NCBI GenBank assembly: GCA_905221605.1
Contig: CAJNDS010000345.1
Location: 62,001 to 126,000 of the forward strand
Direction: 5' to 3'
Length of the DNA stretch: 64,000 nucleotides
From: Symbiodinium natans
Taxonomy: Eukaryota > Sar > Dinophyceae > Suessiales > Symbiodiniaceae
Position numbers and translations under genes: made by a program
Notes under the pieces: generated by a model
Told to the model about the DNA's origin: nothing
Database searches by the model: none
What the model saw: the letters and a program-made list of their open reading frames with translations, nothing else
Part shown: positions 35,830 to 46,645 of the stretch, in pieces
Numbering within the stretch: position 1 is the first letter of the stretch
Layout of the letters: each line of letters opens with the position of its first letter

Positions 35830-36860
35830 TAAGGAACGAACCGGCCAGAAGCTCCAGCAGTGTGGCACCGTGGGTTCAAAGCGGCCAGATCTCCAAGGCT
35901 GCGCCGCGGCTCTGCGTGCGAGCAAGGAAACCGAACGCGCGCCGGCTCCAAAGCGGTCGCCGACCTTCGTCCCGAGAAAAGGCCACGCCATGCAAAGGCG
36001 GAATCGGCCACGAAGTTCCGGGAGCTCGTCGACTCGTCGGGCGTCCTTGGCGAAGAAGTCCAAGTTGAAGTCTCGCGCAAGGCCGTACTGGCAACGACTG
36101 GCTCCCCGGCTTTTGCTGCAGGTAAGGACAAAGAAAAGCGTGACCGGAAAAAGGTGCGGACGCCAAAAAAAAAGACACTGACACGGTTGGCCAAGATGCT
36201 GGAGGAAAGAACACCGGGGCATGCCAGTGCGTCGCGAGAGCGGAACGTATAGGACAGACGCACGATCGGGCAACGCCTCGGCACGAGCCCTGCAGCACGC
36301 GAGATGTTTCACGCAGGTTGGAACGATGGAACTATGTTGGAAACTTGGTTTTTTGCGCCTTTTTGCGTTTGTCAGAGGGGACGGTCCTCCTGTATCCCCC
36401 ACCGTCCCCCCCCCCCCCCCCCCCGGCACGAGTCGAGGAAACGATCCTCATTGAAGAGCTCGCAGCTCGGACGTTGGCCGCGCCATGCAGCGGAAGACTG
36501 AGCAGCGTCGCTGCGAACGCCTTGGCCTGCTGCGACACAGGCACCGCGCAGCACGGGCAGGGGCGGCCACGGGTGTCCAGTAGGGAAACCATGGTTGTGT
36601 GCAAGCTGGACACCGCCCCACAACGGCAAGCCATTGGCGATGACCCTTAGGCGGCGGTCGTCGTAGTGGGCAGCGACGACGTTGAGCTCGCGGCTAAGGA
36701 TGGCTTCACGGCACTGCAGCGCAGGAAGCCTGCTCGGGGGGCAGGCTGCGGGGTGGTCACCATAGACATCCAGGCACGCCCGGCAGCGGCACCTGGCGGA
36801 ACGGACGAGTGGACGAGAGTTGCACACGCAGCACCAAGATGACACGGAGATCGGCACACA
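35830..36860 (-). mobile_element. LINE 3'-half remnant, copy B (minus strand)
   Basis: From 36830 downward the minus strand gives a CxC zinc-knuckle-like start (CRCRACLDVYGDHPAACPPS) and DDRRLRVIANGLPLWGGVQL. Near 36030-35920 it gives ELRGRFRLCMAWPFLGTKVG and DRFGAGA. The same order of blocks occurs in the copies at 37450-37980 and 38020-39400. It belongs to the C-terminal region after the reverse transcriptase of a LINE lineage. A 16 bp poly-C run (36409-36424) and frameshifts interrupt it. It is dead. Confidence 0.55.
36409..36424. repeat. Poly-C run
   Basis: Sixteen or more consecutive C bases within LINE remnant B. Confidence 0.9.
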
Positions 36861-37009
36861 CCCTACAGGCTGGACGGTATTGGCATGCGGCGGTTTGCGA
36901 CAGCGGCGGAAAGCGAATTACGGACGCTGGGATGGCAAAAACCCGGACGTCGCGCTGATCGCAGGCACCGGCATGCACCGGCAGCATGACATAGCCAACC
37001 GCGCAGGCA

Positions 37010-37260
37010 TGTGTAGGCCCTACACGAGCTTGCGTCCGGCCGTCGCTGTTGGCTCGTCGTCCTCGGTTGGCGGGCGCTGGAGTCGCCAGGCCGCCTGTTT
37101 GCTGCTTGCTCGATGCCGGGCCCGAGCTGCCCCTGCTGCGTCACGGGCAGCTTGCACTTCCGCGTTTGCGTTGCGCTGGTCGGCGACCCTCGCCTTTGCA
37201 GCCGCCTGCTGTTTTGCAGCCAGCCTCCTTTCCTTCCCATCTCCGGCACAGCAAACGTTG
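37010..37260 (+). mobile_element. LINE 3'-end remnant, copy D (plus strand)
   Basis: The plus strand reads SSSVGGRWSRQAACLLLARC and ALRWSATLAFAAACCFAASL followed by LSFP. It lines up with the final block (VGGRFGAEAASFLRHLARHR ... AASLLELP) of the minus-strand copy at 38020-38390. Only the extreme C-terminal block is kept. Confidence 0.5.
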
Positions 37261-37449
37261 ATGGAGAATCGCCTCGACATCGTTGCTGACTTTTTTTTGC
37301 TGACTCAGCAGTGCAGCCCCTTTTTACGCATCCGTAGGTGGAGCGTGGCCTCGGGCTACTTCCGTGGGACTGCGAAGTGGGATGCAAGACAAGAGACGTG
37401 GAGAAAAAAAAACGTGAGCTGCTTTTCGAGGCACTCTGACGGTCAAAGA

Positions 37450-37990
37450 GCATGCCTGGGTCTGCTCGGCACGCGACGAAATCGGGCCTGAAGAGCGGTC
37501 GTTCCGCAGTGGCACCGTGTGTGGCACCGGATGACCGCCGCCAACTTGACATGGTCATCTGCGGTGTCACCCCTTGGGGGGGGCACTGTGCAGTGACACG
37601 ACATTGGCTTCTCCCGTGTATTCAGTGGATCAAGATGGGGCTGCACTCGCTGCCCACAGCTCCGACATACCCGGAGCTGCTGCGCAACGGTCGCCAGCGC
37701 CTCATCGTACTCGGCTCGGAAGTGGGAGGCCGTTGGGGCACGGGAGCCCGGGCTCTCGTTCGTGATCTTGTTCGCCTCCGCACGCGCCCTTCTCTCCGAC
37801 ATGCCACGGCTACCGCTTGGGCTCGACGCTGGTGGCGCGCAACGTGGGGCTGGCGGACATGAACCTGCTCACGCCCGTCCACGACGCACGCCGCATCGAA
37901 AGTCTGCATCGGTGTGACCTCATGGCATGGGCAGCTGACACCACATTCATGGCCTGGGGGCTAACTCCCGCCCTGCCACCACCCACCATC
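37450..37990 (+). mobile_element. LINE 3'-half remnant, copy C (plus strand)
   Basis: Plus-strand reading includes DDRRQLDMVICGVTPWGG, then ELLRNGRQRLIVLGSEVGGR and ARRWWRATWGW. A second partial block at 37835-37960 reads RNVGLADMNLLTPVHDARRI and ADTTFMAWGLTPA, which corresponds to the earlier part of the same domain (RNVRLADMNIDVPVSDARCI at about 38500 on the minus strand). Blocks are out of order, so two insertions or a rearrangement are involved. Confidence 0.5.
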
Positions 37991-38019
37991 TGAGTGGCGA
38001 TGCAGCAGAAACAGCGCGA

Positions 38020-39400
38020 CACCTACCCTGAACTCCAGCGTAGCGTGGTGCCGGACCTCAGCGAGGACCTCGTGCAGGTCGGGCGCCTCTCCCGCATCGC
38101 ATAGGTCACCCCCAGGCGGCAGCTCCAGGAGGGAGGCCGCATAGGCGTGCATGGCGGCGACCGCGAGGAAGCCGGACCAGCGCTGGACCCAGCCGGCACT
38201 GGCAGCGGCCCGGAGCGGCGGCGGGAGGCTGGCAGCACGGTGCCGCGCGAGGTGGCGGAGGAAGGAGGCGGCTTCAGCACCGAAGCGCCCGCCAACCTCG
38301 ACCCCGACAACAACGAGACGCGCCCGTCGCGCGCTCGCGAGCTCGGGGGAGCGGCGGCCTGGACTGCCGCGCCCGGGTGTGCGCGGCGCCCGGACTGACG
38401 ATGGTTGCGTCAATCGCGAGCTGCGCCCCGTGCCAAAGGGGCAGGCCGTTCGCGACGACCTCAATGCAACGCGCGTCGCTGACAGGAACATCGATGTTCA
38501 TGTCAGCGAGCCTGACGTTGCGTGCAACGCGCGCGCCGCTCTCCCGGCAGACGCGGGCGACCACGTGCTCAAGTGGGAGGGCTCTGGACGCCAACACACC
38601 GGACGTCGCACAGGCTGAGCGGTGGTCGCCCAGCGGGTCGAGGCGGCCTCGGCAACGACAGGTGCGCGGCGCCAAGGGGAGCGGCAAACGCAGCCGTCGC
38701 AGAAGGAGCACGCGGAGGTTGGTCCAAGCTCAAGTGGGGCGGACCACGAGATAACCCAGGCAACGTCTCAGCGAGCAGCGGCCTGGTCCACCAACGCGGC
38801 CAAGCTTGCAGCAATGCCAGCATCGTGGTCGGCGGCATTATGGGCGGTGAGCGCTGGGGGCACGTTGCGCAACAGGTCATTCGCCAAGAAGCATTCGCCA
38901 TCTGAAGTTACACTCCGGACTGCGGGTAAAACCACGTCTGGGAGAAACACCCCACAGCCCGAATGTGAACAAAATGGCACCTGCCCACGGCTCCCTACTT
39001 CTGAGGGTGACGCGAAAACCTGGCAACAAACCTGCGGGACGGCGCAATGATGCACGCAGCCTGGAGGTCCGGCACCGTGGGGTTGCTGCGCAGCAAACAC
39101 CGTGCTCAGCACACCGACGAGGGCGTCCGCGCCACAGGGCGTGCCAGGGGGCATGCCGAAGACTTTGAAGCCTTGCTGGTCACACTGCAACGACCAATCC
39201 CCGACCGGCTCCCCGTCCGCCCCTTGCAAGTGAGAGGTGCCGGATGGTGCCTCGCCAGCGGCATTCCAAATGCGCCTTCTGCCCCTGTTGAGCTTGATCC
39301 CTTCCTCCTTGAAGGCGTCTTGCAGAAACGAATCAGGCGCGGCTATGACATAGATGTCGTCGAGGTAAACGAATATGGCCGTGCCATTTTGCAAGCGCCG
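38020..39400 (-). mobile_element. LINE 3'-half remnant, copy A, with YLDD reverse-transcriptase box
   Basis: From 39394 the minus strand gives GTAIFVYLDDIYVIAAPDSF, the RT active-site box, followed by EEGIKLNRGRRRIWNAAGEA. After frame changes it continues with CRCRGRLDPLGDHRSACATS, RNVRLADMNIDVPVSDARCI and EVVANGLPLWHGAQLAIDAT (about 38650-38400), then VVVGVEVGGRFGAEAASFLR and RWSGFLAVAAMHAYAASLLE (about 38330-38110). The conserved GLPLWxGAQLAxDxT block is shared with copies B and C. Several frameshifts make it inactive. Confidence 0.65.
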
Positions 39401-40033
39401 CTGGGCTGCAGCAAAGGCCGGGTGCTGCGCTATTGTGCAGTATGCGGCTTCCCAGACTTGTTCATGGGTTCATGTCCAGCGCCCTGCTTTGTTGGCTGTT
39501 TGGGTTCCACCATGCTGCACTCCCAATCGGGCCGAAGGCGGCGGCGACGGTGCACCTCCCCTCCAGACGTGCTGCTGACACATTTGCGCCGACTTGCCCT
39601 TGCAAGGGGGCCCGGGTGCTTGCAGTCGCACCCACACCGGTTTGTTTAGCTAGGTGGGCGAAGATGGTGAAGTTGTTCGAGCAAGCCTGGCTCGTGTCGC
39701 CAGCCGACTGCGAGGGCACTCGACTTGGAGGTGTGCATGGGACGTCCCCGCAAATTAGTGCTATCCTGTGCTGCGACGTGTGGCCAAGGGCCCCGTCAAC
39801 ACAGGAGGCGTCCCTCATCGTCCCTCGGTCCCCATGCGACAGCGACCGCCGCGACCGCCCCTCACGCGGCGCAAGCCCGCAAGCGCGGCGGGCGTGGGAA
39901 ACAAAGAGTAACAAAAACAGCAAAGGATTTTTGCTTGCAGATGGTTTTTCAACCTTGCTCTGCGTAAACGTGCATGTTTTCCCGAAAGCATCGCGAAGGG
40001 CTCTTCCGTGCGGAGCCCTCTGACCCAACAACA

Positions 40034-40405
40034 TAGAGTGAAGTACATAGAGTCAAGTGCATAGAGTGAAGTGCATAGAGTGAAGCGCGTAGAGTGAAGT
40101 GCATAGAGTGAAGTGCATAGTGTGAAGTGCATAGAGTCAAGTGCATAGAGTCAAGTGCATAGTGTGAAGTGCATAGAGTGAAGTGCATAGAGTGAAGTGC
40201 ATAGAGTCAAGTGCATAGAGTGAAGTGCATAGAGTCAAGTGCATAGAGTGAAGTGCATGGAGTGAAGTGCATAGAGTCAAGTGCATAGAGTGAAGTGCAT
40301 AGAGTGAAGTGCATAGAGTGAATTGCATAGAGTGAAGTGCATAGAGTGAAGTGCATAGAGTGAAGTGCATAGAGTGAATTGCATAGAGTGAATTGCATAA
40401 AGCGA
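40034..40405. repeat. 14 bp tandem array
   Basis: Unit AGTGAAGTGCATAG is repeated about 26 times, with single-base variants (AGTCAAG, AATTGC, GTGTGAAG). Diverged relatives of the AAGTGCAT core recur at 43070-43280. Confidence 0.92.
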
Positions 40406-40540
40406 AGTAGAAGTTTCTAGAAATTGCGAGATTTACGTAGAACTTAGTAGACCTTCGTACCCAGTCCTAGATTTTTAAATTATAATTAAAATTACTCTTT
40501 CTAAGGCGGCGGGCTGGGTTGACATCGCCAATCGGGATTG

Positions 40541-41060
40541 CAACCCTCTGCGGGTTTCCGCGTGGTCGCGGTGCTAAAACCGTCGTTTTTTTACGTTTCT
40601 TGATTTGCGCGGACAACCCTCTGCGGGTTTCGGCGTGGTCGCGGCGCTAAAACCGTCGTTTTTTTTACGTTTCTTTCTGGCCGCGGGCAACCCTCTGCGG
40701 GTTTCCGCGTGGTCGCGGTGCTAAAACCGTCGTATTTTTACGTTTCTTGATTTGCGCGGACAACCCTCTGCGGGTTTCGGCGTGGTCGCGGTGCTAAAAC
40801 CGTCGTTTTTTTACGTTTCTTTCTGGCCGCGGACAACCCTCTGCGGGTCATCGCCGGGTCGCGGCGCTAAAACCGTCGCTTTTTGCCTTTTTTTCGTGTC
40901 CGCGTCAACCCTCTGCGGGTTTCAGCGTTGGCGCGGTGCTAAAACCGTCGCTTTTTGCCTTTTTTTGTGTCCGCGTCAACCCTCTGCGGGTTTCATACAA
41001 ACGTAACCCCTCTGCGGGTTTTCGCGTGGTCGAGGTGCCAAAACCGTTGTGTTTTTGCGT
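40541..41060. repeat. 73 bp tandem array, seven copies
   Basis: Copies begin with CAACCCTCTGCGGGT at 40541, 40614, 40688, 40761, 40834, 40906 and 40977, with a shortened copy at about 41003. Each has a GTGCTAAAACCGTCG core and a T-rich tail. Confidence 0.92.
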
Positions 41061-41064
41061 TTTT

Positions 41065-41690
41065 GTCGACGTTTGTAGTACAGACGTAGTACGCCGGGGA
41101 CTTCCGTGGCTAGAAAGTCGACTTTTCTAGTACAAATGTAGTACACCGGGACGCCCGGAGCTTCCGTGGCAGGAAAGTCGACTAGAGTAGTATACAAAAG
41201 TAGTACGCCGCGGACCCGGAGCGTCCGTGGCGGGAAAGTAGTACGCCGGGGACACCCGGAGCTGCCGTGGCTGGAAAGTCGACTTTTGTAGTACAAACGT
41301 AGTACGCCGCGGACACGCGGAGCTTCCGTGGCTGGAAAGTCGACTTTTTGTAGTACAAACGTAGTACGCCGCGGACACGCGGAGCCTCCGTGGCTGGAAA
41401 GTCGACTTTTGTAGTACAGACGTATAGTACGTCGGGGACACCCGGAGCTTCCGTGGCTGGAAAGTCGACTTTTTGTTGTCAAACGTAGTACGCCGCGGAC
41501 ACGCGGAGCTTCCGTGGCTGGAAAGTCGACTTTTTGTAGTACAGACGTATAGTACGCCGGGGACACCCGGAGCTTCCGTGGCTGGAAAGTCCGTAGTACG
41601 CCGCGGACACGCGGAGCTTCCGTGGCTGGAAAGTCGACTTTTTGTAGTACAGACGTAGTACGCCGCGGACGCCCTGGGCGTCTGAAAACA
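41065..41690. repeat. About 62 bp tandem array
   Basis: Units contain CGGAGCTTCCGTGGCTGGAA, GTCGACTTTTTGTAGTAC and GTAGTACGCCGCGGACAC, about ten copies with internal deletions. The array follows directly on the 73 bp array. Confidence 0.9.
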
Positions 41691-42590
41691 CCGCATCGCA
41701 AATACCATGGTCCCCGAATTCGCTGTTTCCAAAACCATCGCAAATACCATGCTCCCCGAATTCGCTGGTTCCAAACGCATGGCAAATAGCATGGTCCGCG
41801 GATCCGCTGCTTCCAGAAGCATCGCAAAAACCACGGTCCCCGAATTCGCTGTTTCCAAAACCATCGCAAGGAGCTTCCGTCGCTGGTTCCAAAACCATCG
41901 CAAATACCATGGTCCCCGAATTCGCTGGTTCCAAAAGCATCGCAAATACCATGGTCCCGACTTCGCTGTTTCCAAAACCATCGCAAGGAGCTTCCGTGGC
42001 TGATTTCAAAAGCATCGCAAATACCATGGTCCCCGAATTCGCTGGTTCCAAAAGCATCGCAAATACCATGGTCCCCGAATTCGTTGGTATATACCATGGT
42101 CCCCGAATTCGATGTCCAAAAGCATGGCAAATACCATGGTCCCCGAATTCGCTGGTTCCAAAAGCATCGCAAGTACGAATTCGCTGTTTCCAAAACCATC
42201 GCAAGAAGCTTCCGTGGCTGGTTCCAAAACCATCGCAAATACCACGGTCCCCGAATTCGCTGGTTCCAAAAGCATCGCAAACACCATGGTCCCCGAATTC
42301 GCTGGTTCCAAAAGCATCGCAAATACCATGGTCCCCGAATTCGCTGTTTCCAAAAGCATCGCAAATACCATGGTCCCCGAATTGGCTGTTTCCAAAACCA
42401 TCGCAGATACCAGGGTCCCCGAATTCGCTGGTTCCAAAAGCATGGCCAATACCATGGTCCCCGAATTCGCTGGTTCCAAAAGCCTCGCAAATACCATGGT
42501 CCCCGAATTCGCTGGTTCCAAAACCATCGCAAATACCAGGGTCCCCGAATTCGCTGGTTCCAAACCATGGCAAATACCAGCCATGCAGTG
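41690..42590. repeat. 42 bp tandem array
   Basis: Unit built from CCATGGTCCCCGAATTCGCT, GGTTCCAAAAGCATCGCAAA and TA. About 20 copies, with truncations and occasional insertions of GGAGCTTCCGTGGCTG borrowed from the adjacent 62 bp family. Because 42 is a multiple of three, all frames stay open over long distances. Confidence 0.92.
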
Positions 42591-44580
42591 GACCGGGAAA
42601 AAAGTGATGTCGTTTGGGAGGGAAGGCAACCAGTCCTGCGCTCAGACTCGTCTCTCTGTGGGAAGTGATCAGCGGTTGCTGTCAAATGTAACATGTTTGG
42701 GCGATGTCCGATCTGGATGTCATGGGGCGCGAAGACGTCAATGAAGGGGAGAAGGCATCCCGCACTGTGTGTATGTGCTCGTGTTCGTGCGCTGCGTGTC
42801 TGTTGTTTTGCACTGTTGCTGCGTGTAGGTAGTGTTACGACGTCAAGAAACACGAGAAGGCATCCTGCGCTGTCTGTGTGTGCTGCATGCGTAGAACTGA
42901 ATGCACGCTTTGACATTTTGCTGTGTTGCTGCGGGAGTCGAAGAAAAAAGCGCTCGCCGACCTCCAGCGTCTTCAGACAGCACTGCGTGCTGTCTTGCGA
43001 ACGGTTGGATATTTATGTCTTTTCTTTCATGGCTTCGCGTGGATTGGACGTGCGCAGCCGAGTCGGGTGCATACAAGTGAAGTTCTTACAGTTGCTCAAG
43101 TGCATTAAGTTGAAAAATGCCGACTTCAAGTCCGTTAACTTCAGATGTATTGACTTCCAATGACGTTAATAGAGTTGACCACAAGTGCATGGCATTCAAG
43201 TCAACACACTTGAGCGCCACGCAGTTGAAGTGCATACAAGTGCAGTACGCAAGTGAGTATGCAACCATATAAGTGCATCGCAAATAATCCAGTGTGATTG
43301 GTGTTGTCAAGTTCCCGCGCATGCTCCGCGGGTCACCTGCTCGCAAGTCGTGCAGAGATACCGCCGCATGTGAAATGGCACCGACGTGTCGGTCATCCGT
43401 CCTTCAGCACCACTTCCAACATCTTTTTAACATCGGCGCCTGTGTGCGCCGCCGGCCTCTTCGGGCATTGCTGCTCCGCCCTCCCTCCTGCCCGGGAAAA
43501 GGCGATAGTTCGTTTCGAACAGACGGGCTACTCTGACGCCTTCTTACCGCTTGAAGCCCGCACGTCGCTGTGCATCAAGGTGCAGTGGTTCCGTACGCTA
43601 CTTTCCGGCGCTACTGGGAGGGGGGGGGGTCGGTTTCGTGTGGTCAAATCGAAAAACAGTCCGATGGCCTCTGCAGCGCGCTGTCAAGCTCTCCGTTTCG
43701 CTCCCGACGCTCCGTCTCAGCGTCGCACGTTGGGCACTGCTCCCTCTCGACTTACCAGTGCACGCGGCTGACTTTTCCGTCGGCCGGGTATAGGCCAGGT
43801 CCACTCTTGTCCCCTTTACTGTGTTGTCCCTTTTGAGGCAGGACCGATTCCTCGATCCAATCAGAAAGTTGTTGCGCTGCCCGCACGCAAAGTGCTCAAA
43901 CTACACCCCACGGGAGGCCCGGAGCACGATGGGTTTTTGGGTCAATCTTGTTTCGCTCGTGATGCGTGCGCACCCGACCCTGTCAAAATCAGTGCTATGG
44001 TACTATTATAGCATTTTGCATTACAACCTCTCCCATACCAAGCTTCATGTACTGCAGCGATAGCCTTGGCCGGCGGCACGCGTGCTTGCCTTGAACTGCT
44101 AGGTCCGCCGGGCCGCGAGAGTGCGAATGCACTCTCCCGCCCAACGGTTCGAATCTTGGAAGACAGCCCAAGATGCGATCTGTTTTGGGTGGTCGGGATC
44201 GGGCACACATGACGTGAACGACTTGGCTGGGGCTGCAAGTGAGAAAGCAATCTTTCCTAACGACCGCATGTCACCATTCACGATGCCCACGAAAACACCC
44301 CGCAAAAGCCAGCCATCCCACTGCACATGCTCGAAGTCGGCTGACCGCTGTGCCCCGCCGTCCTTCAAATCCTCGAGCAGCTGCTCAACTAGATAGTTAT
44401 TCTATTTCGGGATCATGAGGTCGCGGGGCGGGAAGACACGCAGCATTGAAGTCGTTGCGCGTTGCGCCTGCTACAATGGATCTCCGGACACTGGGCCCGG
44501 CGTTGCTGAAGCTTGTAGCAGCTTCGCACGATGTTCAACGAGCGGCTCCCGCAAGGTACGCGCCTCATCAGCTGGCAGAG
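42591..44580. other. No gene recognised; minor duplications
   Basis: An imperfect duplication of about 110 bp starts at GAGAAGGCATCCCGCACTGT (about 42750) and recurs at about 42855. At 43070-43280 loose AAGTGCAT words recall the 14 bp array. A poly-G run lies at 43620-43629. No coding domain is seen. The copia element begins at the right edge. Confidence 0.45.
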
Positions 44581-44818
44581 TGTTGGGCGGAGATCCAGCA
44601 GCTCTTGAAGGCTCAGGCCGTAGCACGCATGTGGGATTACCTTTTCTTCGGGGTAGGCAGCTAAAGTTCTCGGACATCTGAGCTAGTTGGACTGTGTGTC
44701 CAGCATCACAAGCAACAAGAAAACTTTTGCGAAAAATGTATAGCTGATGAAGAAGTGTACAGATGAATGCTTCTGTGTTGCTTTGAGCCTGAACAAACAG
44801 AGTGCTCCATTTGTCCCA
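44581..44818 (+). repeat. 5' LTR of the copia element
   Basis: Begins TGTTGGGCGGAGATCCAGCA and ends TTTGTCCCA, matching 51298-51560 apart from a deletion after AAGGCTCAGGC and a few substitutions. About a dozen bases before the TG (CAGCTGGCAGAG) are also shared by both sides, so the left boundary is uncertain. Confidence 0.8.
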
Positions 44819-44840
44819 TGGTTATGGGCCCAACGCTCTG
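44819..44840 (+). promoter_or_regulatory. Primer-binding site, initiator tRNA-Met anticodon-arm type
   Basis: TGGTTATGGGCCCAACGCTC lies immediately after the 5' LTR. Its reverse complement contains TGGGCCCATAACC, the anticodon stem-loop of initiator tRNA-Met. Drosophila copia uses the same internal tRNA site (GGTTATGGGCCCAG), so this element is probably primed by a tRNA half. Confidence 0.75.
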
Positions 44841-44846
44841 TAGGTG

Positions 44847-44999
44847 ATGCAGAATCCAAATGCGTCAGATGTTCCAAGCGATGTGGACTTGCCATCTCCG
44901 GATGAGCAGTTGAGTGGTGCTCGTGTGGCGAACCAGGCGCTTGAGCCTGACTATCGCCTGTTTGGGGCTGTAGGACTGGATGCACAAGGGAGCTACTGA
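44847..44999 (+). pseudogene. gag start fragment
   Basis: The first ATG after the PBS opens a 50-codon frame (MQNPNASDVPSDVDLPSPDE ... EPDYRLFGAVGL) that ends at TGA. Acidic and Pro/Ser-rich composition is typical of the start of copia gag. The frame does not connect to the next fragment. Confidence 0.5.
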
Positions 45000-45149
45000 A
45001 CGAAGGATGTTCAGGTGGGTCGGAGGAAACAGCGAGACAAGCGGCTAGCTCACGCGATCTTGCTGATGTTGGTTCTCCTTTTGGGCCAGTAGTGGCCAGA
45101 GTGGGAGAAACAAGTCCAACGCCTGCGCCAGCTCCTGGTTTGGGCGGGG

Positions 45150-45951
45150 GTGAGCTTGTTTCGGCAACGCCGGCTCACGGCTCTGTACAGAAGAAGCCAT
45201 CGGGCAGTGGAAGTGGACGAGGTCGAGCTGATCCCAGATTATTCACAACTTCCGGAGCATCCAGCGGCTCCTTCTTCGTGGACTGGTCGTGCAGTGCAGC
45301 CAGGAGTATCTCAAGATGCTGTGGCCTATGGGCCAGGTCCTTTGGATTCGCTCTCTAGCATGCTTCAGGGCTTGTTGGCCGAACAGTTAGCGCCTGTGCT
45401 TCAAACCCAAAGACTGCTTGCAGACAGGTTGGAGCGGCTAGGAAAGCTCCAGGGGGTCAATGTCTCAAGACTCGGCTAGAGCAGAGCCACGACCTGTTGC
45501 TGCGCTGCCTGGAAGTTTTCCTTTGGATGCTGGCTTTGGCGGTGGTGTCATGGGTCCTTGTGGTGGTACAATGGGCTTGGGAACAGCAACCTCAGGATAT
45601 GGAGGAGGACTGTCGGCAGAGATGGTGGCTGAACTAAACAAGCAGCAGTGGTGGCAACCTTCTGCGCAGTGTCCACCTCCTCGTTTGCCTGAGCATCTGA
45701 GACGATCAACTCCGATCGGCGGTACCGGCAGGGCTGACGTGGGTGTACATGAAGGCGCGAAGGCCAGGTATTTTCTCGCAGCTAACTTGTCAGTTCCGGT
45801 CGATGTTCATGTTGCGGGGGGCGAGGAGCCAGTAGCTGAGAGCCCTGACAAGCAAGCACTCAGTGCAAGTGAAGAGCCGGCGGAGTGGGAACAAGCTGGC
45901 GATTACAAAGAGCCTGACGCTGAGCACAAAAAGGCGGGCGAGCTGCTTTGA
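45150..45951 (+). pseudogene. gag / early pol fragments, frameshifted
   Basis: Two overlapping plus-strand frames carry protein-like sequence. 45150-45479 has RSHRAVEVDEVELIPDYSQL and PLDSLSSMLQGLLAEQLAPV, a helical gag-type segment. 45460-45951 has a Gly-rich part, MVAELNKQQWWQPSAQCPPP and an acidic tail. No zinc knuckle or protease DSG motif is visible. A deletion must separate this from the integrase end. Confidence 0.5.
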
Positions 45952-46105
45952 AGGATAAAGGGGCTCAGGAGGTTCTGAGGGCACTGAAGCTCATCGATGC
46001 TCGCGGACTGGAATTTGGAAGTCCTCTACTGGGGGTGACAACTGGCGCTCAAATGGCGCGGCAGAAGCCTTAGTCGGGATTCTTAAGGACTCTGTCAGGG
46101 TTCTC

Positions 46106-46645
46106 TTGCGGGATGCGCAGTTGGGTCCAAAGGACTGGCCATACGCTTTGAGGCATGCAGCGGGGAGGTTGTTTCAGTCCAGGGTGAAAATGCTGGGTTG
46201 GGATCTACCGTCTCTTGTTCCATTTGGGGCAAAGGTGTTCGTTCATCGCCGAACTTGGCATTTGAAGAAAGATGCTGACAAGGAATGGGCTGCCAAGGCC
46301 GTTGAAGCCAGAGTTCTCGCTCCAGCATTTGAGATTGATGGAGGGTATCTCGTGCGAACCGTCAGGGATGAGCTGTACAATACCAGCTGCGTGTACGAAA
46401 ATGTTGATTTTCTTGATCCAGCCAGGTTTGTCATTCCCGAAGACAAGGCAACGGAAGCGATCCCCCTTCAGTCCTCTACACGCCGTAGGTACAGGGCCAA
46501 GACTACCGTTGCAAGTATTCATGAAGACCCCGAGGACCTGAAAGCCCAAGAGCTCGTTGACACGAAGCCGTTTCCGTTGACCGCGGCAGTCAACTTTCTC
46601 TTAGGCTCGAACCCGCCAGGCCAAACAAAGGCCATTGATGCATGA
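46106..46645 (+). pseudogene. Integrase C-terminal region
   Basis: A 179-codon frame reads WPYALRHAAGRLFQSRV, LVPFGAKVFVHRRTWHLKKD and WAAKAVEARVLAPAFEIDGG. The PFGxKVxV block followed by GPxxxxxGGYLVRT-like sequence is the copia integrase C-terminal (GKGYLL-type) domain. The HHCC and DDE core that should precede it are absent, so integrase is non-functional here. Confidence 0.65.

Noticed and set aside
39462-40034. 190-codon minus-strand frame near the LINE remnant
   Set aside because: Arg/Ser/Ala-rich composition with no conserved blocks; the opposite strand and other frames are equally open.
41690-42590. CRISPR-like array of regular repeats
   Set aside because: Units abut directly without unique spacers, no cas genes are present, and the genome is eukaryotic.
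40976-42916. 646-codon minus-strand frame resembling a repeat protein
   Set aside because: It is the translation of two tandem DNA arrays; the 42 bp unit keeps every frame open, and several frames are open at once.
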